Source of the DNA: Mycolicibacter hiberniae
GTDB taxonomy: Bacteria; Actinomycetota; Actinomycetes; Mycobacteriales; Mycobacteriaceae
Direction: 5' to 3'
Length of the DNA: 64,000 bases
Assembly (NCBI RefSeq): GCF_010729485.1
Contig: NZ_AP022609.1
Span: 1,426,001-1,490,000, forward strand
A program made the translations under genes and the position numbers. Shown piece by piece: positions 1 to 8,793 of the stretch. Numbering within the stretch: position 1 is the first letter of the stretch; each line of letters starts with the position of its first letter. Under the pieces are notes generated by a model. It did no database searches and had not been told where the DNA came from. It saw only the letters and a program-made list of their open reading frames with translations.

Positions 1-1
1 C

Positions 2-289
2 CCTGAGCAGGCGAAACAGCTGCGCGTTGCTTATGCCGAGGGGTTGGACGACATGCTCGCCTCGGCCGGGTTTACGGAGGGCATGTTCGCGAACCCGCGC
101 GTACCCGTCGGCGTGGCGTTCGTCGCCCAAAAGGGCATGGTCGGCACCGTCGGGTTTGAATCCGCGGGCCTGGTGGTCGAGGTGTACGACGACCGCTCGA
201 CTCGATCCAAGTGGGTGCAGGCCTACGCCGTGCCCGCTATCGCCGTGGACCGGCCGTACGCCGCCAAGAAGATCACCGCGCTCAGCTAG
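2..289 (+). CDS. Phage major capsid-like protein, C-terminal part
   Basis: The reading frame is open from the window edge, so only the last 95 residues are visible and the start lies outside. The tail (…AVPAIAVDRPYAAKKITALS) looks like the C-terminus of actinophage major capsid proteins, which build the head shell. The next gene starts 16 bp downstream and also looks phage-derived, which supports a structural gene cluster entering from the left. The identification rests on general resemblance and context; another structural protein is possible. Confidence 0.5.
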   Translation, partial: PEQAKQLRVAYAEGLDDMLASAGFTEGMFANPRVPVGVAFVAQKGMVGTVGFESAGLVVEVYDDRSTRSKWVQAYAVPAIAVDRPYAAKKITALS

Positions 290-304
290 AAAGGAACCGG
301 CACA

Positions 305-775
305 ATGGAATTCACACCGGAACAAATCGCTGCGCTACTCGGCGCGTTGGGGTTGCCCGCCGACACCGACGACGCCGACCTGGTGGTGGCAACCGCCGTG
401 GACCTTGCCGCGCAGGCCGCGGGCATGGACACGGCCAAGCCCAGTACGGTTGCGGCCGCGGCGCGCCAGCACGGCATGGACCTGATCGACCACGACACCC
501 ACGAAGCCCTCAAGCGCGACGCGGCGGCCGGACGCCGGATCGCAGCATCGGCAGCACGCGCGAAGGTTGAGGCCGTCGTCGATGACGCAATTAGCACCGG
601 CCGCATCATGGCCAGAAGCAAGAAGCATTGGGTCACGTTGTGCGAGAACGACGACACGATGGTCCAACATCTCGCGTCGATCGCGCCGGGCACCGCGGTC
701 CCGCTCGATGAGGTGGGCCACTCCGCGGACACCACCGGCGAACTCGCCGAACCTGCGCCCTGGTTTTACGCGTAG
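305..775 (+). CDS. Phage structural/assembly-like protein
   Basis: A 156-residue protein starting at ATG 305 with AAAGGA about 10 bp upstream. Residues 1-50 are acidic and alanine-rich (MEFTPEQIAALLGALGLPAD), the middle is helical and charged, and the C-terminal part contains KKHWVTLCEND followed by a TPGT-like stretch (APGTAVP) and EVGH. This resembles the C-terminal or scaffold-like part of Mu I-type phage head proteins, where a region ending HW…L…TPGT…EIGH is common. No protease catalytic residues can be assigned. Its place directly after the capsid-like gene fits a head-assembly role. The phage origin is fairly likely; the precise role is not. Confidence 0.45.
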   Translation: MEFTPEQIAALLGALGLPADTDDADLVVATAVDLAAQAAGMDTAKPSTVAAAARQHGMDLIDHDTHEALKRDAAAGRRIAASAARAKVEAVVDDAISTGRIMARSKKHWVTLCENDDTMVQHLASIAPGTAVPLDEVGHSADTTGELAEPAPWFYA

Positions 776-867
776 GCCACTAGACCCCCTGGGATCACGC
801 GCGGTTATGCGGGCCGCGTACCCAGGCCGCCGTGCCCGGTTGTCACATCCCCGGGCTCGGTGCGCGG

Positions 868-908
868 CACTCCCGGCCGGTCTCCTTCGTACGTGCGGGC
901 CGGGAGTG
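868..908 (+). terminator. Strong hairpin after phage genes
   Basis: CACTCCCGGCC (868-878) is perfectly complementary to GGCCGGGAGTG (898-908), an 11-bp GC-rich stem with a 19-nt loop, in the gap between the phage genes and the gene at 1004. There is no U-tract, so it may be a mycobacterial-type terminator or another structured element. The rest of 776-1003 shows nothing else clear. Confidence 0.4.
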
Positions 909-1003
909 ACCGAACTCGTCCAGAGACACGGGCGGGGGCATACGCGGGGGGAGACGTCCGTCCGCCCTAGAGTGGAGCCTTCGGCCATACGAAGGGACAA
1001 TGT

Positions 1004-1456
1004 GTGACGACTCCACTCACTACCTGGATCTGCGATACCTGCGGCGACGACATAACGGACGCCGGAAAGGCGCTGGTCACCTGGCGATCCGAAGAGCGGC
1101 GCGGTTATGACTTTCGGATCGTGCACAAGAACCTCGACGATCGCCGATGCGACCCCGAAGCTGCCGAGGGGTTCGTGCTCCACACCGAGCTGAGCAGCTT
1201 CCTGGGTGCGGATGGGTTGGCGTACGCCTTATCTCTTTTGAGCCCAGGACCGATCCTTGGATATGACGACCTACGGGTGAAGGACTTCAATGGCTTCGTC
1301 GACCTAGTCCGCCGTACGCAGACTCCGTGGTATGAGGAAGCTCGCCGCAATTGGGGCACGGAGGAAACGCAACACTGGTTCTCGGACTCGAACGAAATTC
1401 ACCCCTACACGCCAACGGTGTTGGAAGATATCGCCAAGCAGACCCGTGATGAATAG
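1004..1456 (+). CDS. Hypothetical protein with N-terminal zinc-knuckle-like CxxC
   Basis: A 150-residue protein from GTG 1004 (GAAGGGAC upstream). The start WICDTCGDDI gives one CxxC pair, with a further Cys in RRCDPEA near residue 48, suggesting a small metal-binding or zinc-ribbon-like N-terminus. The rest is soluble, with no signal peptide or membrane segment, and ends in an acidic tail. I do not recognise a functional family. It may be cargo of the phage-derived region, or the first gene after it. The following 245 bp to the next gene, which is convergent, show nothing definite. Confidence 0.6.
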   Translation: MTTPLTTWICDTCGDDITDAGKALVTWRSEERRGYDFRIVHKNLDDRRCDPEAAEGFVLHTELSSFLGADGLAYALSLLSPGPILGYDDLRVKDFNGFVDLVRRTQTPWYEEARRNWGTEETQHWFSDSNEIHPYTPTVLEDIAKQTRDE

Positions 1457-1701
1457 GCGCGACCAGAATATCTGACCAGCCCCCTGCGTGACTTCCGCCG
1501 CGGTAGTCGACGTTTTTGTTTGCGCGACCTTGAAAAAAACGGGCCTCAGGCCGCGGGCGACGAGTGCGCGCCGGATGCTAAGGGTCGGATATGGTTGCCG
1601 CACAATTGTTTTGGGCGAGTTGTCGGGTGATGACCCGCCGGTTGCCGGTGCGATCGACGGCGGATCGGGTGCGCGCCGGGTAGGCGATCGCCCCGAGACA
1701 C

Positions 1702-2814
1702 CTACCGCAGTGGCGTGTCCATCTCGATGATGCCGCCGAAGCCGAGGTCGTCGAGTGCGCGGACCACCTCGCCGGACGGGATGCCGCGATAGAACGGTGC
1801 TGCGCCTGGTCCGGCGTTGGTCGACGTCGATTCTGCGGAGTCCTCGACGACGAGGCCGATCACGCGCCCATCCTGCGCCACGATCGGCCCGCCGCTATTG
1901 CCTGGCCGTGCAATCGCCGAATACAGGAACACCTTGTTGCGGTCGGGGATCGTCTCGGCGGCTGGGTTGACCACCTCGCCGCGCTGCACCGTGATCGCCA
2001 TGTCGGCCGTCATCGGCACCCGCGGATAGCCGAACACGTAAACTTCGTCGGCCCAGTCGGGGTCGCGGAACGCCATGCCGGGAACGCGCGGAATGTACTT
2101 GCCCTCGGGCAGGTCGAACTTGATCACGGCGACGTCGAGCGTGGGGTGCGCAACAGCGATGCCCGAGCAGTCCACCCGTTCCGCCGCCGTCTGCGTGCGT
2201 GACGGGTAGATGGACAGACCCGTGCTGGTGCCCGCGAGTCCGGTCACGACGTGCTTGTTGGTGATGACGTGGTGGTGATCGATGACGAGGCCGGTGCCCC
2301 AGCTGTCGACCGGGTTGCCGTCGTCGTCGTGCCCGGCAAGTTGGATGGTGACCGCGTTGTAAGTCGGGATGATCAGCTCGGCTCCGAATATCTCGGCGAG
2401 CCACAGGTTGCCACCCAATTGTCCCTTCGATGCGCCACCCTGCGCGATGTACTGCTGGCCCATGATCGGCAGTTGGGGGTTCCATCCGAGGGGCAGCAGC
2501 AGCCCGGCACGTTCCATCGCGCTGACGATGCGGTGGAGGGTGATCGCCTCGCCCGCACCGGGCAGGCCGAGGGTGTTTAGGTACTTCGAGAAGTCGGCGA
2601 CCGACCACGGTTCAAACGGCACCGTCTTCGGTGCACTGCCGTCCGGGTTGGCCGGTGGCGGATCAGGCTTACCAATCGCCGCCGCGATCTCCGGGTCGTG
2701 AATGAGCCCGAAGAATTGGTGGGCGCACATCGCGACGTTGACGCGCCACGCAGGCGTCCCCGGCTTGAGGTCGGCGGGCGTGATCTGGCGCGGCGAGGTT
2801 CCTTCGGTGTTCAC
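1702..2814 (-). CDS. Trypsin-like serine protease with extra N-terminal domain
   Basis: A 370-residue protein. Residues about 170-345 form a trypsin-fold protease. The triad is visible as His188 (ITNKHVV), Asp227 (PTLDVAVIKF) and Ser307 (RPGNSGGPIV). Residues 1-165 are not protease; a helical stretch around 75-110 (ITLHRIVSAMERAGLLLP) could be a winged-helix-like or adaptor domain. There is no signal peptide, so it is probably cytoplasmic, unlike HtrA proteases, and no PDZ domain follows. It is the last gene of a three-gene operon, overlapping the upstream membrane-protein gene by 4 bp. Intracellular trypsin-like proteases beside phage genes are often parts of defence or signalling modules; that role is an inference. 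Confidence 0.8.
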   Translation of the reverse strand: MNTEGTSPRQITPADLKPGTPAWRVNVAMCAHQFFGLIHDPEIAAAIGKPDPPPANPDGSAPKTVPFEPWSVADFSKYLNTLGLPGAGEAITLHRIVSAMERAGLLLPLGWNPQLPIMGQQYIAQGGASKGQLGGNLWLAEIFGAELIIPTYNAVTIQLAGHDDDGNPVDSWGTGLVIDHHHVITNKHVVTGLAGTSTGLSIYPSRTQTAAERVDCSGIAVAHPTLDVAVIKFDLPEGKYIPRVPGMAFRDPDWADEVYVFGYPRVPMTADMAITVQRGEVVNPAAETIPDRNKVFLYSAIARPGNSGGPIVAQDGRVIGLVVEDSAESTSTNAGPGAAPFYRGIPSGEVVRALDDLGFGGIIEMDTPLR

Positions 2815-3362
2815 GATTGCCCCTCGGTCAGCATCAGCGTGAAGAACGGCTTTGAGGTACGGGTCCGGCCGCCGCTTGTCACCGTGGCGACCACGCGCTG
2901 CGGTCGGCGACCGCCGACCACTTCACCCGCCGCCACCAGGAAGCGGACGCGGTCGAGCTTTGTGAAGAGGGTCGTCTCGCCGCCAGGCGGAACGGTGCAC
3001 GGAAGGTGTGGGCATCCGGGGTCGGCGGGCGGTTGGAACTCCGCGCCCGAGGGTTCGGAGCGGAACGACCAGCGAGTTATAACAAGGTCGGCGCGCCCCT
3101 TGTTCACAACGGTGACGCCTAAGACTCGGTCGCGGGGATCGGAATCGAGTTGCGTTTCGAGCTGTCCCAGGTTTGGCCTGACATCGGTCGTGGCCTCAAA
3201 CGGCACCGTGGAGCCGCCGTAGTCGGTCCCGACGATCGGTCGCAGTTTCGGTCGCGCACCGGATAGCAGGTACTGCGCGACGTTCCACCCCAGCGACGCG
3301 GCTGCGAGTACGGTGCCGATGATGCCCAGGACTAACGCCGCGACCGTCACGGCGCGGTCCAT
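2811..3362 (-). CDS. Single-pass membrane protein of the protease operon
   Basis: A 183-residue protein with one N-terminal hydrophobic segment (residues about 5-30, including AALVLGIIGTVLAAASLGWN). A soluble beta-rich domain follows and contains two closely spaced cysteines (PGCPHLPC) and an Ig-like pattern (VLGVTVVNKGRADLVITRW). The gene overlaps the upstream gene by 16 bp and the downstream protease gene by 4 bp, so the three are translationally coupled. No enzymatic motif is seen. It may anchor or sense for the protease; this is inferred from context only. Confidence 0.65.
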   Translation of the reverse strand: MDRAVTVAALVLGIIGTVLAAASLGWNVAQYLLSGARPKLRPIVGTDYGGSTVPFEATTDVRPNLGQLETQLDSDPRDRVLGVTVVNKGRADLVITRWSFRSEPSGAEFQPPADPGCPHLPCTVPPGGETTLFTKLDRVRFLVAAGEVVGGRRPQRVVATVTSGGRTRTSKPFFTLMLTEGQS

Positions 3363-4210
3363 TTGTCGAACCGGTCCAGGATGGACGCGACAAGCGCAAT
3401 CGCACCGGGTAGTTCACGGGCGCTGATCTCAGTCTCATCGTTCGCGCGGAAGCCGAACAATAACTCGGGCGGATCGGGCCTTTCGAAGTGAAGCCCGTAT
3501 TCCCACCGATACATGTCGTTGGGATGCGGCGCGTAATCGGGCTTTACCAACGTCTGCGACACAGCCACCTTGTGCCCGAGAGCGGGCAGCAACGGGCCGG
3601 GCAGGTAGAGCCGGATCTCGAGGCGGTCGTGCTCGCCCAGCTCCGGGCCGATCGCGCTCTGCGACCACGCGCCGGTGGCAAACAGCGCGAGGTTGCGGTG
3701 CTTGTCGGTGCCGCCCAACTTCGCCAACCGGGATAGGAGCGGTTCGACCGGCGGCAGTGGTGATGGCGGGTCTTTTGGCGGCGGCGCGAACTGCTGCACC
3801 GCTCGTAGTTCGGCCACCGCGGCGGGCCATGCGTTGCTCACTCTTCCCTTGACCGTGGCCTCCCACTTGGCTGGGTCGGTCACGATCGGAAATTGCACTG
3901 TGTGCGCCTTTTCGCCGTCGGGCGTGCCACCGCCTGCCGTGTAGATCTGGAACGCGGTGTAGTCGAGCGCGGTGCGCAGCGCGTGCAGGACCTCGCCCGC
4001 GCGCATCTGCAGATTGATCGACGGCGCGGCGTTCACCTTGGCGTAGCCGGTGTAGCAGATGAACTCGTGAGACGGCCGCACTTGCGCTTCCACTCCGCCG
4101 CTGCTCTGCCATGCGACCAGTGCCTCGCTGAGCTGGGCGTGCAGTTCTATCGCGCGGTCGAGCTTCGCGCGGGCATCGGTGAGGTCGAGTCGGCCGGTGG
4201 CCATGACCAT
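3347..4210 (-). CDS. Possible HEPN-like helical protein, first gene of the protease operon
   Basis: A 287-residue soluble protein. The central block LHALRTALDYTAFQ, followed later by GTDKHRNLALF, is the pattern of a widespread bacterial family in which an LRxALD helix and a DKHR motif are conserved. Some relatives look HEPN-like, but the canonical RxxxxH ribonuclease motif is not visible here. The start (MVMATG) could be the first or the second ATG (three codons later). It leads the operon with the membrane protein and the protease. The function is unknown; a sensor or RNase-like role in a defence module is one possibility. Confidence 0.55.
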   Translation of the reverse strand: MVMATGRLDLTDARAKLDRAIELHAQLSEALVAWQSSGGVEAQVRPSHEFICYTGYAKVNAAPSINLQMRAGEVLHALRTALDYTAFQIYTAGGGTPDGEKAHTVQFPIVTDPAKWEATVKGRVSNAWPAAVAELRAVQQFAPPPKDPPSPLPPVEPLLSRLAKLGGTDKHRNLALFATGAWSQSAIGPELGEHDRLEIRLYLPGPLLPALGHKVAVSQTLVKPDYAPHPNDMYRWEYGLHFERPDPPELLFGFRANDETEISARELPGAIALVASILDRFDKWTAP

Positions 4211-4418
4211 CGACGCTACTTGCGGCCGGGCCGGGTGCCGCGCTGCGACATGCCGTGCACGTCAGCGAGGAATGAACGAACATCGCGGCCCGTACCCCAA
4301 CGCGTACCCCAACCGGCCGAGTTTCGGGCCGATACGTGGGTGTTCGCCGGTGTCGTCGAATCGCGTTGACCTGCGCAGACCGTACTCGAGTGGACGTCAG
4401 CAAACGCCGTTCGGCTAC

Positions 4419-4465
4419 CTGGGGGTCAAGTGGTCGCAGGTTCAAATCCTGTCAGCCCGACAGAG
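4419..4465 (+). repeat. tRNA-Pro(GGG) 3' fragment, putative attachment site
   Basis: The segment reads as the 3' part of a tRNA. It has an anticodon loop CTGGGGG, the stem half TCAAG, a T-arm GCAGG-TTCAAAT-CCTGT, the acceptor strand CAGCCCG and discriminator A. The bases upstream (TCGGCTAC) cannot complete the anticodon stem, so the 5' half is missing. Such 3' tRNA fragments mark the far end of elements integrated in the tRNA gene. The 3' part recurs at 12966-12998 with one mismatch. The intact gene presumably lies left of the window. Confidence 0.7.
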
Positions 4466-4477
4466 TTTTAGCAGGTG

Positions 4478-4514
4478 AGAGGCAGCTTTGAGTTTTTCCA
4501 AAGCTGCCTCTTTT
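4478..4514 (+). terminator. Intrinsic terminator behind the tRNA fragment
   Basis: AGAGGCAGCTTTG (4478-4490) pairs perfectly with CAAAGCTGCCTCT (4499-4511), a 13-bp stem with an 8-nt loop, followed by TTTT. It sits 12 bp after the tRNA-like fragment and is most likely the original tRNA-Pro terminator carried with the att site. Confidence 0.75.
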
Positions 4515-4610
4515 GTGCAGAAACAGGCCTGGATAGCAACGCGGATAGCAACGCGGTCTCAGAGGTTCGGTAATCCGAGCTGATCGGCCAGGCGGGTCTG
4601 CTGCACGATC

Positions 4611-5897
4611 AGGTGACAGTTTGACCTGCCCCACCTGTTGGGTTCCAGTGCCGGTGGCTAACTGACGGCGGTGAGGGTGTCGTTGGTGAAGGATAGTTCG
4701 TACTCGATCGGGGTGCGGTAGTTCAGCGCCGAGTGGCGGCGTTGGCGGTTGTGGAATATCTCGATGTAGTCGAAGATCGCGTTGGCCAACTCGACGCGGG
4801 TTTTCCATTTCTGGCGGTCGAGTAGCTCGATCTGCATGGACGACCAAAAGCTATCCATCATGGCGTTGTCCAGGCGGTCGCCAACTGAACCGAAGGACGG
4901 AACCAGTCCAGCGGAGCGGATCTTCTCGCCAAAAACCCATGAGGTGAACTGAGTTCCGTGGTCAGCGTGGACGACTCCGCCGGCTTTGGGCCTTCGGTTG
5001 CGGATGGCCATATCCAACGCATTGACCACCAACGCGGCGTCGGCCTTCGAGTCCATCGACCAGCCCACGATCCGGCGGCTGAACGAATCGAGCACAGCAC
5101 AGCAGTACAGCCATCCTTCCGCGTGCGGTGTTGGGTGATATCAGTGACCCACAGTTCATTTGGTGCAAGTCGGTGGAACTTGCGGTTGACCAGATCGTCG
5201 GCGGTGGCCACGCCACGGAGTCGCTTGACCCGTACCGGTCCGGGCAGGCCGTAGATGCCGGCCAGGGTCATCAGGACCGACACGGTGCGCGAGCAGACGG
5301 TGATTCCCATACCGAGGGTGAGTTCAGCGTGGACGCGGCGATAGCCGTAGGTACCGCGTGAGGCGACGTGGATCTCCCGGATCAGTCCGGTCAACCATTG
5401 CCGGCGCAGCTGGGTGGCGGTGGTCGGCCTTCGCTTGTGCTTGTAGTAGTTCTGGCGTGTCACGCCAAGAATGACGCAGCAGCGGTCTACGGGCGCTCCG
5501 GCGCCGACCAGTTGGTCGATCACCGGATAGATCCTTTTGGGCGGGGTTTGTCCTCCCCTAGGAACGTGGCAGCCTGGCGCACGATGGCCAGCTCGGTTTC
5601 CAGTTCCCGAATCCTTCGCCGCGCGGCGCGCAGCTCGGTTGATTCGCTGGTCGGGACACCGGGACGCATCCCGCGGTCGATGTCGTCCTGTTTGATCCAC
5701 TTCGACAACGTCACCGGATGGATGCCGAGATCGTCGGCGGTCTGCTTCTGCGGCTTGCCAGCGCGTACGAGCGCGATCGCGCGGGGTTCGGAACTCAGCC
5801 GGGTAGGGGCGGGGCATGACGGTCAGCCTTTCGTACAGGCCGTCACTTAGTCACCAAATCTGGAACCCGAACGGTGGGTCAGGTCAAGATGTCACCT
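4611..5897 (-). mobile_element. IS3-family insertion sequence, degenerate
   Basis: About 1.29 kb with imperfect inverted ends. The left end starts AGGTGACAGTTTGACCTG. The right end, read in reverse, starts AGGTGACATCTTGACCTG, and both continue with a CCCACC…GGGTTCCAG block. It encodes an OrfA/OrfB transposase pair on the minus strand, both frameshifted. No convincing target-site duplication flanks it. It lies just inside the att-like repeat at 4419-4465. Confidence 0.8.
4658..5817 (-). pseudogene. IS3-family transposase orfA-orfB, two frameshifts
   Basis: OrfA begins MPRPYPAEFR at 5817, loses frame within about ten codons, and resumes as HTH/leucine-zipper sequence (VTLSKWIKQDDIDRG … RRRIRELETELAIVRQ). 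OrfB is readable from about 5540 (PKRIYPVIDQL) through the integrase core. The first Asp is in ELWVTDIT. A one-base loss near 5115 (before GWLYCCAVLDSF) then shifts the frame, which resumes with the second Asp (VVHADHGTQFTS) and the C-terminal Glu region (HSALNYRTPIEYE). This is the DDE transposase arrangement. IS3 elements use one programmed frameshift between orfA and orfB, but these two breaks lie inside the genes, so the element is probably inactive. Confidence 0.8.
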
Positions 5898-5921
5898 ATT
5901 CGTGCGGCAGACCCATTCGTT

Positions 5922-6488
5922 TCACTTGCCCGGTGTGGTCTGCTTGATGACGCTCGGCGCAGGGATGTCGTTGCGCACCAGATCGCCTGGGAGACATGGC
6001 GAGGAAACGATCAGGGTTGGCGGATAGCCGGGTCTGCCCGGCCCCTTGATCTGTAGCCGGTAAGAGTCGGGTGGGTAGCCAAACCGATTCGGCTTCCGGA
6101 AGTCGTCGCGTTCCACCACGGTCAGACCCCAACTGCGCCACGTCTCTCCGACTGCGGTCACAAGGTCATCTGGGTTGGTCCCCGCCGGACCGTTGACGTG
6201 TGTCCAGTATTCGTACTCGGTCGGTGGCTTGCCGGGGCCGGTGAAGTTGTCGTCGCAAGCCAGATTGCCACCACCGCGGAAGTCGGTGCTGTCGAGGACC
6301 GTGCCGGACGGTAGCCCATCGACGGTTCTCTGCAGGTAGCGCAGAACGGTGTCTTGCGCTTCCTGTTGGGAGCTCGGAACCTTCGGCGGCGGCGGCACCG
6401 CGTGGGCGCACCCCACCGGTACGACGAGGGTCAGCGTGGCGGCGGCAATCGTCGCCGAGGCGGATGTCTTTGCAGCCATCCAGATCAT
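5922..6488 (-). CDS. LppA/LppV-like lipoprotein (copy 2)
   Basis: A 188-residue protein with a signal peptide and lipobox-like VVPVGC near residue 27, so probably a lipoprotein on the outer face of the inner membrane. It is a clear paralogue of the upstream gene: both share SQQ-AQDT-L-YL, a long loop with one Cys-Asp (ACDDN / GCDDN), a …W…SWG…V-ERD…KPNRFGY-PD-YRLQI block and a late SPC. This is the pattern of mycobacterial LppA/LppB/LppV lipoproteins of unknown function. It is last in a four-gene operon with an EspC-like protein and a WXG-hydrolase, and overlaps the previous gene by 4 bp. An immunity or accessory role is possible. Confidence 0.75.
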   Translation of the reverse strand: MIWMAAKTSASATIAAATLTLVVPVGCAHAVPPPPKVPSSQQEAQDTVLRYLQRTVDGLPSGTVLDSTDFRGGGNLACDDNFTGPGKPPTEYEYWTHVNGPAGTNPDDLVTAVGETWRSWGLTVVERDDFRKPNRFGYPPDSYRLQIKGPGRPGYPPTLIVSSPCLPGDLVRNDIPAPSVIKQTTPGK

Positions 6489-7114
6489 TCTCCCCGCAGC
6501 ACCTTTGGGAACGGTGTGCGTTCTTTGGGTACATCTCCAGGGAAGCAGGGTGACACGCCGCTGAGAACCGGTGCCTGATCCGGTCGAGCGCTCGCCATGA
6601 TCTGGAGGCGGTAGCCGTCGGGCGCGTAGCCGAAGCGGTTGGGCTTATAAAAGCCGTCCCGTTCGATGACGTGCCAACCCCAGCTCTTCCAGATCTCACC
6701 GGTTTGCACGACGAGGCTCGCGGTGTCGACACCTGAAGGTGGGGTGAGGTCGCCGACTGTGTCGAGGTTCTTGGGTGCCGTGGGGCTGCTGTCGTTGTCG
6801 TCGCACCCGGCTGTGCTGGTCGCGCCTCCGAAACGGGTGGCGTCTAGCGTGGTTCCGGCTGGCAGTGCTGCCAGGGTTTTCGTCAGGTAGCCCAGGATGG
6901 TGTCCTGGGCCTGCTGCTGACTGGTGGGGATGACGGGGTTCTGTTTCCAGCCAGGCGGCGGTGGTGGGTCGGTGATGTCTGGTCCGCCGATCATGGTTGC
7001 TCCTTGCGGGATGGGTGGCCCGAGCGGGTTGTGGTGACCGCACCCCGCTGCTACGGCGATCAGCCAGAGCGCTGTTGCGGGGGAGAGTGCCCACGAGATG
7101 GGTCGGTTCATCAC
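6485..7114 (-). CDS. LppA/LppV-like lipoprotein (copy 1)
   Basis: A 209-residue protein with a signal sequence ending in the lipobox IAVAAGC (Cys about residue 25), then a proline-rich linker and the same conserved domain as the next gene, including KPNRFGYAPDGYRLQI. It overlaps both neighbours by 4 bp (ATGA-type junctions), indicating one translationally coupled transcript. In M. tuberculosis a related lipoprotein, lppV (Rv2796c), sits next to the counterparts of the two preceding genes (Rv2797c, Rv2798c), so the module is conserved, but here the lipoprotein is duplicated. Confidence 0.75.
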   Translation of the reverse strand: MMNRPISWALSPATALWLIAVAAGCGHHNPLGPPIPQGATMIGGPDITDPPPPPGWKQNPVIPTSQQQAQDTILGYLTKTLAALPAGTTLDATRFGGATSTAGCDDNDSSPTAPKNLDTVGDLTPPSGVDTASLVVQTGEIWKSWGWHVIERDGFYKPNRFGYAPDGYRLQIMASARPDQAPVLSGVSPCFPGDVPKERTPFPKVLRGE

Positions 7115-8787
7115 GGCACCACCACATACGGCGGTTGGACACCGGCGATGACGGCGCCGAAGTCAAGCAGGGCTCGATTGCCCTGATCCCAATAGCTGCT
7201 GTGGGCGGCGATGCTGGTGCCGGGAATGCCGAAGATGCCCGGTGGTCCGGGATCAGCAGCGAGGCGAATGGCCCCGAAGTCCACCGTTGTGGGGTCGGGT
7301 CCCAATGTGAATCCGGTAGCCATGGTGATGATGTCGTTGTCCGCCCTGGAGGCGAAGACCTGGGCGGCGGGGTTCAGGTCGAGTCCGCTCGCACAGTCGG
7401 CGAACATGCCGGGGCTGCCCACGGCGATGACGTTGTCGGCGGCAAGGTGATGCCCGTCGGTGGACGCGGCGCCGACCAAGGTCGAGCCGTAGCTGTGCCC
7501 GATCACGGTGTCCAGTGACGGTGCCCCGAGATGGGACGCGCGCATCCCGGCTTCGAAGCTATCCAGTCCCGCTGCGCCATTGTGGGCGTAGCTGGTGTGC
7601 GCCGCCTGAAGTACGTCCATGGGACGGTCATACGCCATCCACGTCGTCACCGCCACATCGCCGGCAAGCAGATTGGGGTCAGCAGTGTGCGCGGCTCGGA
7701 ACATGCGCAGTGATTTATCGGCGGCGCCGCTCATGGTGGTGAGATCCTGGCCGGTGCCGGGGACGAGGACGGCGTTGCGCCTGGCCGTGTCGGGATTACC
7801 GATGGAGACCGCGGCGCGTCCGTGGTCGTCAAGGTAGCCAAGGTAGCGCGACGGGCCGTCGGGGTCGGCGTGCATGGCTTGCTGCACACCTTGATACTCC
7901 GCCAGAGAGTGCTTGGCCGCCTGCAGTTTCGGCCCAAGTTCTGCCATTTCGCTGCCGGTTGCTGTGCTGTGGTCGCCCATGTACACCTGGCGGGCAAGTT
8001 GGCCAAAGCGTGCTTGCATCGTATCGGCGTTGGACTGGGCGTTGGCCATCAGCTCGGGCAGATGCCGGTCCATGTTGTAGTGGGTCTTGTCTTCGAACGG
8101 CATCCCCGGGTGGTTGCCGATGAAGTGGTCGCGGTCGTAGACGGCGTCTTTCTCTGCTTGCGTCAATCGGTTCCACCACTGCGCGAACTGCTTCGGGTCC
8201 TGCGGCGGTGGTCTCGGTGTGTGGTTATCGACGGCACCGGCGCCGCCGTCGGTGCCCTCGTCCGGGAGCGTGAACCCCTGTAGGCCTGCGGTGGTGGTGG
8301 TGAGGTTGCGGGCGATTGCGTCTTCGTTGTTGGCCAGGGTGTGGACTCGGCAGGTGATGAAGTCGGCGTGGCGTTGGGCTTCGTTTTCACGCTCGGCCTG
8401 TTCGGCGGCGGAGGTGTAGTAGGTCCAGGTGTCGGTGACGGAGAAGAATTCGCCGACATGGAAGTCTTCGCGCTCGGCGGCGTTGACGGCGTCGAGCACG
8501 GATTGCTTGTTCCCGTCTTGGGTGTCGGCGCCGCGGCTGGCGATACCTGCGGCCTTCACCAGTAGGTCGGCGGCGCCGCGGACCTTCACCACGTCGGCGG
8601 CGGCGCGCTGCTGGAACGCTTCGGCGCCGGCGCCGGTCCACTGCGTGCCGCCCGGGCTGGCCGAGGCGTCGCGGATTTCGGTGAACGCGGCTTCCCATGT
8701 GTGGGCGAGGCTGCTCCAGGCGGTGGCGTTGGCCCGCAGGAAATCCCAGCGCGCGCCCTCGACCTGCGACAGCGTCGGAAAAGCCAT
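7111..8787 (-). CDS. WXG-domain alpha/beta hydrolase (Rv2797c-like)
   Basis: A 558-residue protein. Residues 1-110 form a WXG100-like helical hairpin with WTG in GTQWTGAGAEAFQQR. A linker and a charged helical region follow, and residues about 320-540 form an alpha/beta-hydrolase domain (DUF1023 type) with the nucleophile elbow GHSYGS, Ser432. There is no signal peptide, which is usual for type VII substrates. The gene follows an EspC-like gene after a 6-bp gap and overlaps the lipoprotein gene by 4 bp. Family knowledge points to a type VII-associated, possibly secreted hydrolase whose WXG domain pairs with the small upstream protein. The substrate is unknown. Confidence 0.8.
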   Translation of the reverse strand: MAFPTLSQVEGARWDFLRANATAWSSLAHTWEAAFTEIRDASASPGGTQWTGAGAEAFQQRAAADVVKVRGAADLLVKAAGIASRGADTQDGNKQSVLDAVNAAEREDFHVGEFFSVTDTWTYYTSAAEQAERENEAQRHADFITCRVHTLANNEDAIARNLTTTTAGLQGFTLPDEGTDGGAGAVDNHTPRPPPQDPKQFAQWWNRLTQAEKDAVYDRDHFIGNHPGMPFEDKTHYNMDRHLPELMANAQSNADTMQARFGQLARQVYMGDHSTATGSEMAELGPKLQAAKHSLAEYQGVQQAMHADPDGPSRYLGYLDDHGRAAVSIGNPDTARRNAVLVPGTGQDLTTMSGAADKSLRMFRAAHTADPNLLAGDVAVTTWMAYDRPMDVLQAAHTSYAHNGAAGLDSFEAGMRASHLGAPSLDTVIGHSYGSTLVGAASTDGHHLAADNVIAVGSPGMFADCASGLDLNPAAQVFASRADNDIITMATGFTLGPDPTTVDFGAIRLAADPGPPGIFGIPGTSIAAHSSYWDQGNRALLDFGAVIAGVQPPYVVVP

Positions 8788-8793
8788 CGCGGT

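Noticed and set aside
1457..1701. GC-rich short repeats and an 80-codon frame after the CxxC gene
   Set aside because: Frame runs into the convergent protease gene and has no start signal; the inverted repeats are short and imperfect.
4566..4616. Possible gene tail (…LADQLGLPNL stop) on the minus strand cut by the IS element
   Set aside because: The fragment is too short to assign, and no continuation is found on the other side of the IS.
4611..5897. IS3 element as carrier of the neighbouring cargo
   Set aside because: It is frameshifted twice and has no partner copy in the window, so composite transposition of the 4.4-13 kb segment is unlikely.
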